Origin: Puffinus mauretanicus
Taxonomy: Eukaryota; Chordata; Aves; Procellariiformes; Procellariidae
Length of the DNA stretch: 64,000 nt
Assembly: GCA_023333565.1 (NCBI GenBank)
Contig: JAJKFH010002859.1
Location: forward strand, 434,001 to 498,000
Direction of reading: 5' to 3'
Shown here: positions 11,701-24,612 of the stretch, in pieces
Layout of the letters: each line of letters opens with the position of its first letter
How positions within the stretch are numbered: position 1 is the stretch's first letter
Position numbers and translations under genes: made by a program
The notes under the pieces: model-generated
What the model saw: only the letters and a program-made list of their open reading frames with translations
Database searches by the model: none
What the model was told of the DNA's origin: nothing

Positions 11701-14220
11701 TGCAAATTAAGCATGCCTTTTCTCCAAAGGGTTGTTCGCTCATGTCTCCCTTGTGCTTCACCGGAAGAATTTCCACTTTCAGAACTAAAAGTGTGATTGG
11801 ATACTTATGATCAAATTGGAGGAATAAAAATAAAATGCAACCACAGTGCAACACCCCACAAAACTAGATGAGGGTGGTGCCTGTCCTTTCTGTCTACATG
11901 GAAGTGAAGCAATAATCTCTTTAATGACTAAATCAAAGTTTATTATCCAGGTGATCCAGCCTTATATTGCAGTTCCAATTTCAGCTCTATGGCAGTTTAA
12001 TAATTTTTATGGCAAAAGGTACCAGCATGAGAAACCTTAAGTGTCACTGGCTAGGTATTACTGGTAAGGGTGATACAAAGCTGTGTGTGTGAGATTCAGT
12101 CTCCCTACAGACTGATCAGCACATGTATTATTTAGGATGCATGTAATCCACCAACACTAGTTTGGATGTTTTTAAAAGCATAATTCAAAGATTAGCTCAG
12201 AAGAGAAAATTTCTATAAACTTCCTTCCATACAGAAAGCAGCTACCCCTCAGACCTTCCAACTTTGGAGGTAAAGTATTAGATTATTAGAGCAATAGCTA
12301 GAGTATTAGAGTTGGAGGCATGTTACTGGACTTCTGCTAGGTGCCTGGTAGCCCTGGACACCCAGACATCTCAGATACATGGACATTAGCATGCAGAACA
12401 ACTTTGCTGTGCATACACACTGATTTTGATGAAAATAGGGCCTTGAGATTTTCTGCATTTGTAATGAAGAGTCTCTGCATGGTCACAAAGTCCCACACAT
12501 CAAGAGCACCATGAATTGTTATAGACGTTTAGATGTCTTCTTGGCAGCCACTCAACAATATTATTCAGTTCCCCCGTCGGGAAACTCACAAAGTTTTTTT
12601 TTCACCAGGAGGAACTTGTTTTCATTTGCCTCACGGCTGCGGGGCGGTGAGGATGAAGGGATGGAGGCTAAGACCTTTGAAGAAGGGAAAGTAGGGAGGA
12701 GGCATTTACGTGGACCCAGATAGCCTGGGCTTCAGTGTGAGTTATTGCGAGGCATGAGAGGTCTGGTCGGAGGTGATGAGGCGGAGCTTTTGATGTGGTG
12801 GTCGAGTTGCAACACTTGGAAAGCACAATCAGTCATGCCAGTATGATTCACTGTGTGGTTTATGTGATTTTGGGCGTAACACTTTATATAGTTTGCCATT
12901 TATCTAATTTAAGTAATTTATTTTATGGAATTTCAAGGATAAACTGCATGAATTCTTTTTGAATGAATTCATCATGTTGTATGATTAATAGTATTTCTTA
13001 AATTGTGAGACATTAAATATGCTGCTACACACTCGTACACTGGAAAAGCTTATGAAATGTTGACCAAAACTTTTAAACTCAGGGTCCTAAAATTATTTCC
13101 CTACATTTCACAGAAGCAATCTGATTTTGAGTAGTAAAAAATTCACAATTTTTTGTAACTTCGGAGGAAGCTTAATATATTTGAGGAGGTGGTTTGTGCA
13201 TAGATAAGGATCTAAAAACCTAATTTTAGAAACTGAGGACTGTAAGTGTGGATCTGCAGTTTTAGTTTGACTGCAAGTATAAAAAGTGTGTGACTACACA
13301 CAGTATGTGACTTGATGTACTGAAGATCTAATAGTTTTGCTTTGAATATACTTAAAAGGGGAAAAGAGTATTTATTTGGATACTGAGGGACTGTGAAATT
13401 AACTGGTTTTTGTTCAGTTTTCTGTTTTCTTTAAAGTCTAGATTTAGCCACTATCCCACGATAACAAGCAAATTTTTGCACCTTCTTCAGAGTGAAATCT
13501 GAATTCAAAAGGACTCTGCTGATGTGTGAAGCTTCCCTTACATATTTTGTTGGAGCATATGGCCTTTGCTTATCTATTTTTCATCTCTTTGAAGACATTT
13601 GAAATACTGTGTAGAAGTCTGGTAACTCACACAGGTGGAGACGACAAAGACAAGAGCAATGGAAAACCAAGTTTGTGAGAGTTTTCTTCCCAGCTGGAAG
13701 GGAGGGAAAATGATGGGGCTATTCCAGTCACAAGGGAGCAAATGTGGGGAAGATATAACATCTACTTAAGACCAGACCAGTATTGGCACAAAACCAAAAA
13801 GTAACGAATAAGGGTAGGCTGGAAGCTAGAAGAGTGTTTCCAATCATCATTGAGAAGGGGCTGCCATCCTTTGGCAGATGAAGTCAGCCTGAGCCAGGTT
13901 TCCACAGTCTCCTTCAACCTCCGCCAGTCCTGGCTGCAGGGTCTCCCTCCATCTCCTCCACCGGTGCTAGCACTCGTGCACGTCTGCTGGCACCCCTACT
14001 CAGGGAGCTGATCCAGCTAGCAATTAGCCATATAAAAGCAAGGATAGCATTCATCTAGCTGATGGGATCCCTTCATTTGCAAACTCTCAGGTCAGTGGGG
14101 AACGTAGTACGCAGAAGGACTATGGCCGCAAGGGAAGAGAAGAGATTGTGATCGTGGCTTGATTTAAGCTAGTTTAAGCTGATACATAACGTCAGCCTGC
14201 AGGTCTGGATTATCCAGAAG
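11701..14220. other. noncoding DNA, nothing recognised
   Basis: No coding exon or interspersed repeat was recognised. A slightly GC-richer spot lies near 12570-12800, and a pyrimidine-rich spot near 13910-13970. Confidence 0.55.
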
Positions 14221-14246
14221 AAAAAGAAAAAAAAAGAAAAAAAAAG
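14221..14246 (+). repeat. A-rich simple repeat
   Basis: Runs of 5 to 9 A separated by single G. Simple sequence. Confidence 0.85.
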
Positions 14247-14383
14247 ATTTAATAAGGTGGTGCCTTCCTTTGAATCCTATGTCCACATGCTGTTCTTGGA
14301 GCCTTGCTTGAAATGTTTGCTATCATATTAAAAAGTATGTTGATCAAATAGTTATAAAACAGAAAGAATATTTAAATACTCTT

Positions 14384-14406
14384 CACCCCCCCCACCCCCC
14401 CCACAT
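14384..14406 (+). repeat. C-rich tract
   Basis: Two runs of eight C (14386-14393 and 14395-14402) separated by one A. On the - strand this gives two G8 runs, a possible but unproven site for quadruplex-type structure. Confidence 0.85.
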
Positions 14407-14548
14407 CCCTTTCCTTTGGTTATTTGCATTTTTTTTTAGTAAAACAGATTTTGGAACCACCGTAAAGCATCATTGACATTAGAAAACTAGCAAGCACAAG
14501 CAAACCCTCTTACTTTGGGTCCACAAATAAAATGAACTCGTGTAAATT

Positions 14549-14607
14549 GCCTGTTAGGTGTTGAAAGAGCACACATCAGATGTGCTCTTTCAAAATGATC
14601 AACAGGC
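14549..14607. repeat. bulged hairpin with a perfect 13-bp stem
   Basis: TTGAAAGAGCACA at 14561-14573 is the exact reverse complement of TGTGCTCTTTCAA at 14581-14593, across a 7-nt loop (14574-14580). Outside an asymmetric internal loop (5 nt on the left, 7 nt on the right), gcctgtt at 14549-14555 pairs with aacaggc at 14601-14607. The 59-nt unit therefore carries 20 base pairs. Size and shape resemble a short microRNA precursor or the remnant of a palindromic DNA element. Expression cannot be judged from sequence and I recognise no known miRNA seed. Confidence 0.7.
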
Positions 14608-15339
14608 TTAAACACATATCAGAGTGTCTGAGAAAAAGTTGTTTTGGCCTTCCCTTTCTAGCAGTTTTGAAAGACAATGATGTTCATCAGTTAAACACTA
14701 TTGATTTTTGACTTCAAAGCGTGATCTAAAAAGTACTTAGAGTACATTATTTCTTTCAAGAGCCATTACTAAATACCTCATGAAAACTCTTTGTTTAGTA
14801 CATTCAATATTGGGGGGAGGGATATGTGATGTTTTTACAGATGATTTAGTTTTGGTATAAATGATACTCAAATTGCCAACAATGGAAAGCTTTTGATGTT
14901 TTAGAGCTGCTATTCAATAATGACAGCACCTCCAACAGAAATTACTTTTTCAGTCATTTATATCTGAATCATAAGATCTTGTCTCGGCTAAATTGTGTCA
15001 TGTTAGCTCTCATTCCAGCACTGATTTCATCCTACTAGTTTTGAAACTTCATCTTCTTACGCTAGCTGAATAGTAAAACAAATTCATGGTTGCATATGTG
15101 TATTGCACAGAGAAGTGAACCGCAGTAATTCAGAATCATCAAAAAGTTTTTCTCTTTTCTAAGGTTTTCCCTCAGAGTTGGTGTTTTTCATTACTGTGTT
15201 TCCTTGCATAAGGAAACTTAAATGAAGTAATGGAAAAAACAAGAAAGAAGCAAAACCCAGTCTTGTTTCCAGAGATGCTGATCACTCAGCAGAAGCTGCC
15301 AGAGGATAAGGATTCTCAGCCTTCACAAAAATCAAGGTT

Positions 15340-15690
15340 TTGATACGACTAAGTGTATAGCTCCTCTTTCCTCCAGGCTCCTGTGTCCTCTAAATACCGA
15401 CTGTCTTCGCAGCCTCCCCATTTCCTTTTAGACATGGCATGCGTGTGGTTTCTGTGCTCACGTAATTTGTGATGAGACTTCACCGGTACAATTCCTGCTG
15501 CGGTTCCAAGCACAGGCATGGCTACGGTGGCGCAAAGGAGCAGCAAGATCTTATTCTTCACTGTCTTTCCCATGGAGGATGCTGGATAAGGACAGAAGAC
15601 AGTGCTCACATTAACGTCACACATCGCTTTAGTTAATGATTAACTTTCAAGCAGCTGGATTTTGTGTGTTCTTTAAAAGCGTATTTCGTC
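15340..15690. other. CpG-retaining patch
   Basis: CpG dinucleotides occur roughly every 25-30 bp here, while flanking kilobases have very few. The patch coincides with the - strand signal-peptide-like frame. It could be a weak promoter-proximal CpG cluster or a conserved element. Nothing else supports a promoter. Confidence 0.4.
15462..15573 (-). CDS. candidate signal-peptide exon, - strand, unidentified
   Basis: On the - strand an ATG at 15573 opens a frame beginning MGKTVKN and then a hydrophobic segment, KILLLLCATVAMPVLGTAAG, which looks like a cleavable signal peptide ending in small residues. The following residues are rich in His and Lys (PVKSHHKL). The frame reaches a possible donor C|GTGAGC with GT at 15461-15460, giving a 112-nt, phase-1 exon. 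Without splicing the frame continues to a stop at 15351-15349. An in-frame ATG also lies 17 codons upstream at 15624. The segment keeps about eleven CpGs in 300 bp, unlike its neighbours, which could mean function or a young insertion. The donor is weaker than ideal, the ATG at 15573 has a poor -3 base (T) but a G at +4, and I recognise no family. Chance remains a real possibility. Confidence 0.27.
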
Positions 15691-18600
15691 GTTTTTGAAA
15701 GTTTAGAGGGAGAGAATCACAGGTTTACCACACTGCCCAAGATTGCTGCCTCTGGCTCGGTAATTTAACCTAGCTATAGGTCCATTGTACTGACAGTGGA
15801 AAAACAGACAAAAGGGAACCTTAGCTCTGTAAATAGGAGTAAAGGAGCAAATGGTTTGCTCCCTGCATATGCTGCCTTATTGAGAGAAGAAATGGAAGTG
15901 TGTGTAATATTTGATATAGAAAGATTGGAGGAAATGAGAAAAAGCCACAAAATTATTCTGAAAACTAGAGAAAATGTTTTTGAGAGAGGTTGAAGGAATT
16001 TAGGCTGTTCAATTATGGAAAATTTGAGAGACAGCTTTCATGCAATTTAAGCATGTCACTAATTTCTTCTCCCGTGAAGGTAAAGGGTCCTTAAAACTAT
16101 TAGAGAAAAGTATTGCAGGAATGGATGAGTGAAAGCCTATTTCAGACGCATCCAAATAAAGACAATAAACAAGTTTTAGGTTGAGTATTTTAAAAACATC
16201 CTTCAATTATATTTTTAAATCTTAGTGACATGTTGGAATTTTGCATTCCATTGTCATACTTGGTGTAATTAGTGCTTACTTTGAGAAACCACAGATACTG
16301 TTCTGAATTTCTTTTATATCCTGAAAAGATGCAGGGAGAGCCTGTTCGTCACTCATTACATTCAGCATTCCTTCTGGAAAGCAGTTGGGATACCAAATCT
16401 GCTGCTTCTGGTTTGAAAATTAGCATACTATACAGAATACAACCCTTGGGGAATGCCCCTGGTTAAGTGTCTTCTGCAAATATAAATTGTGTCTTATTTC
16501 TTGCACTTGCTTGAGAAGAACTGCTGTGTTGTGCTATATATTTGGGGTGTGCCTGATAGTGGTAACTGGAATGTATTCAGCATCTTTCTTATACTTGTTA
16601 TAGGCAGGAGTAATTCCACTGAAATGTATGGAATTATGCCACTTTAAATGAGAGGAGAATCTACTTTTGAATCTTAGCTGTAACATGATCTATCTGATAA
16701 TCAATCATGGCAGTTCTCACCAGGTAGTACTTGTCTAATAACAAATCTAGGCAGCTGGGGAAATACTGATCTGAAGATGAGAGCACGGAAAAGTCCTGAG
16801 GCTGATGAAGACAGAAGAAAAATTGTGACACTGATGCAGTTCCCACTGCTGTAGAGTATTTCCCACTAGTTAAGGTGGTTTCGTACAGCTAGTGATTCTG
16901 GTAAAGCTTGAGAATTTTTCTACAGTCCTTATTTGCTATCCATCGTCTGCAACGGGTCTAAATGAGCTATTGTTACCTATCCATTTGATTATCCATGGAC
17001 TTAATATGGGTTCATACACTAGGAGAGAACATGTTTTAATGAATTACTGTCTACTCTGGTGTGAAGAATCACTTAATTCAATAGTTTTCAATTTATGTGT
17101 AAAGTCATTTCAAAGATATCATAAAACTTAGATTAATAATACATGTTTAATAAAAAAAGAACGAATGCATACTTAAAATAATTTAACGTTACAGAGCATG
17201 GTGAAGGGTAAAGAGTTCATAAAAAATCTAGACAACAGTCAGTTTTCACATTTTCAATTTTTATTTTCTCCACTGCTAGACTTTTTTGCTTCTGCTTTAA
17301 AAAAGTGACAGTCTTGAAATTTGAGTAATGTTCTTGCTGTTAGTAGTCACTGTGGAAAAAAATGAAGAATGACTCTGTGCTTTGCAGAAATTTTATTTCC
17401 TTTTTTTTAAGTTGGAAACTTCTTCAACTTTTGAATGTTGAAGAGCAGCAGAAGGGAAATAGGAGGAGAAATAAAGAAATCAACCTTGCTTAATTAATTC
17501 CTTCATGCTGTTGAATTGTCTGTTTTGAAGGAAAACTATCTTTTAAAGAGGAGGGTTGTGGGAGTTGAAGAACGGAGTTGCAGTAGAGTTATGAAGGTAA
17601 CTTCTCTAAAGTTGCTGGTGGAGCCTCCTGGTGTGGTGTGTGAAGACAGAAACACTCCACAGTATATCAGGGCAAAGACACAGTTTTTTGTACTCTGAGA
17701 AAAATATTATCCTCTTGGGTAATATTTACATAGAACTTAATTTCAACCTCTTTGTGTTTTAGGAGGAACATCTACTGTCTCTACTTTCAATTTGTTAAAA
17801 ATTAATTTGTTAATGCATAGGTTTTGTTGCTGCGAGGAGGAGAAATTCTCTGTTTAACATGGTCTCGCTTTACTCTTTCTACAGCAGCCTGGCACAGGTT
17901 ATATTTCAAAATCCAGATTAATGGAATTTCACTCCTTGAACTGTCTTAAGAGCCTGTTCTGCATTACAGCTCCTGGGCACCAGTGACTGGCATTTTTGTA
18001 TCTGCATGTTGGTTATGCTGTCTCTCATCTTCTTCTTTGATCTTCATGTTCAGTGCAGTTTCTGTTGCTTGTCCATTGTCTTCTCATTTTTAAAAAATCT
18101 TTTAAAAATGGTTATCTACAGAGGTTATTTATCAGAGAATTCTTTATTTATTTCAATCAGCTTTAATAGCTTTTTCACTGTATTTAAATAGAAAAATATT
18201 ACTATTAAGAAATGTTACCTTGAATTATTCCTATAAAGATAGATAGAAAAGATATTGCAGACCACGAGGAACGTGTAGACACATTTTTGTTCCTGGCAAC
18301 ATGCTTTGCTTAATTTATATTCTTTGGAAAATATGGCTCAGCATCTTGACTAATTTCCTTTCTGGTGCCCTTTGATGGTATATTATTGCTCTTTAATCTG
18401 AAAGGAACACAGTAATTGGTAAGAGTTTCTGTACCCTTCAAATTACAAAAGATACATTGTCTTTTATGTATTCTCTGGTGTTTATAGCTACTTCATAAAC
18501 TTGCTTAAAGCCTAGTTTAAACAAAAGCTTTCATGTGCTCTGAAAAAGTACAGCTCATGTAGAGAAAGTGAGATGTGTTGAGAACACAGGATAATATAAT

Positions 18601-21600
18601 GTATTATGCATGCAAATTTACTTGATATGTATTGGTCTTTTCAATTCCCTTTCCAAACAATGAACATGGTAATTTCATTTTACAGATAATGTAGTTTGAG
18701 GCCCTAAATCAGGTTAGCAGTACACATTTTTGATTCATGGCAAGGGCAGTTGCTAGCTCTAAATGTATCTGTTCATAATCTCTTCAGCAGAAATACAGCA
18801 GTGACTGATATGTTTCATGGCACTTACATTGTCTTTGCGTATTGGGAAAGATCACAAGATGATCTATATGATTCATCGATCACCAGAAAAGCTGTAGACA
18901 GTCACCACAGGGTGAAATTTTGCTATGTGTTTAGAAAGAAAAATAATTTGAAGAATCCTTTACTGACATTCTGTGACTACCGTCTTCCACAGACATTGTG
19001 ATTTGGGGTTATGTTATTTTATTATCTTTATATTATTTTTTATGTGGGCATGTGCACGTGTATAACGTTATGTTGGGTTCCAATTTTGCATTATGGTATA
19101 AACAGTGGCTGGAAGCAAAAACCTTTCTCTGAACATTCCTGATTTATTCCTCTATTCCCCTGCACATGTAAGCTGTGCATAGACTGAAGACCAACTTGAA
19201 GATTGGTCCTTTTTGCTGCTTGGTCTGCAGGATGAATTTGCATCAATCCACACAACTGCTAATAAGCAGCTTGTCATCCTTTAGTAAATTATCCTGTTGG
19301 TTTTCAAAAACCCTGTAGATACAGGCTTTTATAAAAGTGTTAAAGGTACAGCAAGAACTGTCAGTTAACTTGCTCAAAATGCAAAGGATATGCCATTTGT
19401 ATTGATTGCTATAGATTTTTGTCTTGGTTAATGGGATTTATATTTTTTCTATGAACTTGTATTGAAAAAAGTTAAAACAAATAATGGCCAGACAGAGCTA
19501 AGACATTATAAGTTCAAAAATAACTCAAAACTTTAACTTTCTCATGCATACCATTGCACCCCTGGTTTCTAAGGCATCCAATCACGTCTGTCTTTTTGCC
19601 AAGACAGCGACGTTACAACGGGCTGAAAACGGCATCCTTTCACTTTGCATTAAAGCACACAGACCAGCACTCAGCTTTGTGCATTTTGAACTCGCTGCAA
19701 TAAAAGTTTTAAGAGATAAGAAGCTTTTTCTATTTCAGGGTTGCCATTAGCCTGAATAATACATAAACATGGGAAAAGGTCTGAAGTCCTTTTGAGGATC
19801 ACAGTATAGCTTCAATTAAATTATACATCATTATCACAGCTGCCAAGCCTGGTGTGGGATTTTAGCCCCCTATCTCACTAAATGTTCTATGTAGCTGTCT
19901 TGTCCAATTCTTTCTTTTCTTTTTTTTTCCCTAAGCAACAATAGAACTCTTTGAAAAACCTAGTTTAAGGAATAAAGTGGAGGATGAGGTTTTGTTAATC
20001 AAGAAAGAACATTGAGATGTCACCAGTCAAGCACCAAGGGAGGAAGGAGGTCAACTCTCTAGCCTTAAAAAACACTAGGGAGAAATCAAACACTATTAAG
20101 TCATGACATATTATGTTCCTTTTGAACCAGGGCTGTGTGCACTCCCTCTGTCTGCTGAGTGGTTTGCAGTGCAGCTCCGAGTTGATCATGAAACCCATTG
20201 TTAAAGCAGAATTGCTAGGGCTGCCCACCGGGGATGCTTTCAGTAAACGTCCACATAGCTGGCAATGACTTTGAAATGCAATCTGGACAGACAAATTCTT
20301 TGTCTGTTTGTCCATCTATGGTTCTTTTCATCTTTTTGGGTTCTTTACCACCCAAAATTTTCATGATGGTTTGTCATATTGCGGATGAGTGTTTTCTTGG
20401 ATCTCAATATGATACAGAATTATTCAGTCGTCATAATAGATGTCAGCTAGTTATTACTTCTGTGGTAGCTTTGGCATAAATCTAGGATATACAGAACTAT
20501 TACTGCATACTTAGGAAAATCATAATGGCTTGTCTTTTTTATTTATTCCTATAATATCCTCTAAAAGTGTTAGAAGTGTTTTGATTAATTAATTACACTA
20601 TTCACACTCCCAATGCCACCACACTTGCCATTAATTTTATCAGTTTGCTTGTCTTCTTTGTACTAGTATTATATTAATAAATATTCTGTCTTGAGTAGCC
20701 ATATATGAAGGACTGAAATCGAGGTGGCATTACAGAGTTTTGTGTGTAGAATACTTATTTAGGATTATACCCTACCATTGATTTTTAAGCTGAACAGGCC
20801 ATCGATTTCAATGGACGCTTAACATGCAGATCAATGGCCCATTATAGTGCTTAAATGGTAATATTTGATATTAAAGCTGAGTGGGTCAGGGGTATCACGA
20901 GTTTCAAGCAGGACTGAAAAAATCTGATAAAAATCCAAACTTCCTTAAAATTTCAGACAGTTACAAGACTCGATTCAGGAGAAACAGCTGGTAAGGAATG
21001 TGTGAAGAATTGTGTTTAAAATGCAAAATGAGAATTCACAGGAAAACATCTGAGTTGAAAGTTGTTTGTAATATATATTTGTTGCACAATAGCACCGGTC
21101 CTGACTTAGCAAACCTTTGCATGCTGACTCACAGCCTACCGCAGCCTGTGCCGGTCCCTTACCTCCAGCACAGCTACCGGGCGACACGCATCTCTTACAG
21201 TTGTGTTGGCTTTGATGTGTTCTGTGTCGGTGGGCTTTCCTGGTACAGTAGCAGTTTGCAGGGTGGCAAAAGAGTATTTGGTGTATACTGGGGAGAAATC
21301 AGACCATATAGCTCAACATCCCCATGTCCTGAATTTATGGAATGCAGTTGGAAATCCCTTAAGACTGTTTACATTAAACTTTAATGAACTATATACTTTC
21401 CAGTCCTGTTTGAGGGACAAGAAGAGATGTTTGACTAGGAAATGTATTACGGATTTTTGCAAGTCTATTAAACAACAAGACTCAAATTTCTTAATCCCCC
21501 ACTTGGCCCAATTTTGTTCTGACACAGGTTTCTTAACAACTGGTTGAAATCCATGTCTCAACTTGACTGTATTTGCAGCTTTCAGACATTTTTCTTAAGC

Positions 21601-23658
21601 CCAGTCGTGATTTCTGCATCATTTGTACTGCTATAAGGACATCGAGTTGGAGGATGAAGCGTTCATTTTTGCTGGTTTGCACTGTGTTTGATTAACCCTC
21701 AGACTGGAAAAGAAACTTTTTTTGGATATCAGCTATGCTTTAGTACAGACCTTAAAGAGAAATGCAGAAGCTTTAAACTTGTGCAGGCTGTCAGACCAAA
21801 TTTATAAAGAGTTAATTTTTTGCCGTTCTGTTGCGGAACAATTTTATAAGCATTTCTGCTGATATTGAAAGAAAAGAAGTAGAAGCACCTTCCTCAATCA
21901 CTTCCTCAAAATGATTTGAAAAATCTGTTCTCCAGCATGTAACATATGCCCTTTAAAACTGCTACTGTGCTGCTGCCTTCTCTTATCAGTATGGGCCATA
22001 AATTTTGCACGGGTATAGAGGGAACTGCAGCTTGAGTACTTGAAATAGTTAGCAAGATGCTGCTAAAGTATACAGACAAAGTACATTGGCAAATGGATCT
22101 TTGTAGACAGGCGTCATTACCAAGATCCATGTGTGCCGAGTTGTGTAAGCCTGAGGAGCACTAAAGGCCCGCGCTCGCAGGCACCTAATTTTGGGTGAAT
22201 AGAGTCCTTAGATTCATTGTGATATCGCACGTAAATGAAAATACCAAATGTCATTGACTTGTCAGTGAAAAAGTAGCCTAGGCTTTGTAACAAATGGATC
22301 AGCGATGTATATTTGGACGCTCCGTGACATATTAAAGTAGTTTATGAGGCACAATTTGTTTTGGTGGTCTGCTCTGATTGATGGTGTGCTATCTGCCACC
22401 GCTTCAGCTGTTGTGGTATGTTTGTAATAAATGTTCGTTGTGAGACAGTGCTAAATGTGTTCCATCTAAATCATTCGTTACTTATAACAAGTTTCAGTGT
22501 ATGTGAATCAAAGGTTGTTTATACTTGCCTTTGAAAGAATTTATCATGTTGAAGCAGCTCTATCACCTCAGATGGGGCAACTGCATGCCTAAGTGCTCAG
22601 ACCCTTTCAGCAGTGCCTACTGGAAACAGTACAGAAAGTTAAGCAGGAAGCAGTGTTACGTTAAATACTGCTTTTAAAAACATGCTGTCTTTTCCAATCT
22701 ATCACTCCTGTTTGTGTTTCTTTTTCCCCTTTTTTGGTTTTGCAAACAGAATATCAAAAAATATCAGAAATAAGCACTGATGGACGAGGAGGCAACCTTC
22801 ATGCGACAACTGTGACATGTCAGAGGAAGCACATCAGTGGGTGGGATTTTTGTTGACGTTTTATACCAGTGTATCACTAGTTCTTCAGAAAACTATAAAA
22901 AATGTATGCACTACCCACAGGGGATTTTCTCTTTCTTGAAAATGCAGAATGCACCGTCCTTAAGCAAACGGCATACTTTGTTTCCTCTTGATTGGTAGGA
23001 GATGGGAAGCTTTTTCCCCATGGACCTTGTCTGTGTCCTTCCTCTAAAATTCAAGTGAAAGAGGAGAAAACCTAAGGACTAGCATTTCAGGGTGATCAGT
23101 GTAGAAATACTACTTCACTTTTTATTGTATAAACACTGTTTTACATTTCTATACGGCATCTGAAATGAAGAGAGCTTATTTTTTCTCTTTCAATAGGAAG
23201 TAAGAAGTATAGAAAGATGTAGCCAAAGTAACACAGAGGTGTTTAAAGTAATCTTGAATTCTTAACAGGAGAAAAATTTGAGTACTTCGAGTACCTATTA
23301 ATTTAAAATTTGCATGCTGTTGGATTTTGACTATTCTTTAAAGGCAATTTTTTTCATGTAAAATACCAATGTACACTAGAATGTAGATCGAGAAAATAAG
23401 ATATGACTTTTTTAATTACTTTGGCTATTAGCAATTCCATTTGAATCATGACAAATATGTGAATCTCTAGATGAGATCATTTCTCCAGTGTCCTTGGTCC
23501 CTCATAACATTAAAAGAAGCAGACTTTGGTACTAAACAGTTTGTAAAACAGAGAAACAAGTTTGACAAAGAATGGAAAAGGAAACAGAGTAAAATGACTT
23601 GCCCAAGCAGTCCAGTTTTGGTGCAAGGAAAATATCTCTAACTCCTGATTGTCAATTC

Positions 23659-23678
23659 TTTTTTTTTTTTTTTTTTTT
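23659..23678 (+). repeat. poly(T) tract, 20 T
   Basis: Uninterrupted run of 20 T. It could be the A-tail of a - strand retroposed copy, but no body is recognisable next to it. Confidence 0.9.
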
Positions 23679-24547
23679 ATTTTGTATGCAATATAGCGGT
23701 AAACACGCAAATTATGTGCTGGCATTTGGAAAGATGCATGTGGGTGCTTTTTTCATAATTTTCAGAAAGAAAGAAAAACGCACAATATTACAGAGTTAAA
23801 GTTGCTGTAATGATGGGTTGAGGCTGTACAGCTGCAGCAACATCAAACAGTGGAAGGCAACTGCATGGCATAAGGTATGCATTCTTCATTCCCCCGGCGG
23901 TGCGTAACCATGCCTGTGTTAAGTTAATTGTATTTTTTTTTTTTTTAACATATAGCCTTTTTAGCTGTGGATTGATCCTATTTCTTTGTTTTTGTTAATG
24001 CTCTCTTTCCAGAAGTTCTTAGCATGTTAATAGCATCTTGTAAGCAGCGCATTCAGGAGTGTTTATCAAAACCTGAAAAGTTTTATAACTAGCCCCTGAG
24101 GGAAAAAAACAAGATAAAATACAGGAAAAAATACAGAAATTTGTAGCATCAGCACCTCATAAGACAAATCAGTTCAACATTCTCTGCTTCCTAAAGTTAA
24201 TGAACAAATATTATGTGGCAATAGATGGAAATTAAATCTTTGTTTCAGATCTGTCTTATCTACCTCTAACCACTCTCCTGCCTTTTTAGTCGCAAATCTT
24301 TGCCTCTGCATATTCACATTTCTTTCTCCTCTGTGGATATCTTTTTCTTTATCACCTCATAAGAAACCAGTTGTTGAATTCTATAAAGTCTCTTATATAG
24401 GCTTGGTGGAAGACGTGGCCTTCTTGGATATGTTTCTTTATAAAGCTGATTATCCCATCAGTTCATAGAAACTGTACCCATTGATGGGTAAAATATGGCT
24501 TTTACAGAGTGCCTACTTGTTTCTTGATTTGGCATGTGAAAAGAGAA

Positions 24548-24612
24548 TGTATGCTTATGTATGACATATATATGGTGTATGTATATGTCATATGTATGAT
24601 ATACATATACAA
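24548..24612. repeat. AT-rich palindromic simple repeat
   Basis: Degenerate TATG/CATA repeats that fold back on themselves, with gacatatat near the left pairing with gtatatgtc near the right. This is low-complexity sequence, prone to length change. Confidence 0.7.

Noticed and set aside
11345..11854. 169-codon open frame on the - strand
   Set aside because: It lies in GC-rich sequence where stops are rare. The translation is low-complexity and other frames are open as well.
13146..13164. 19-base exact match acaattttttgtaacttcg, also at 35236-35254
   Set aside because: Flanks are unrelated and the word is AT-rich. Most likely coincidence.
14384..14406. G-quadruplex on the - strand
   Set aside because: Only two long G-runs are present. 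Formation would need splitting of the runs and cannot be claimed from sequence.
23599..23799. Open frame across the T20 run
   Set aside because: The poly-Phe stretch is an artefact of the homopolymer.
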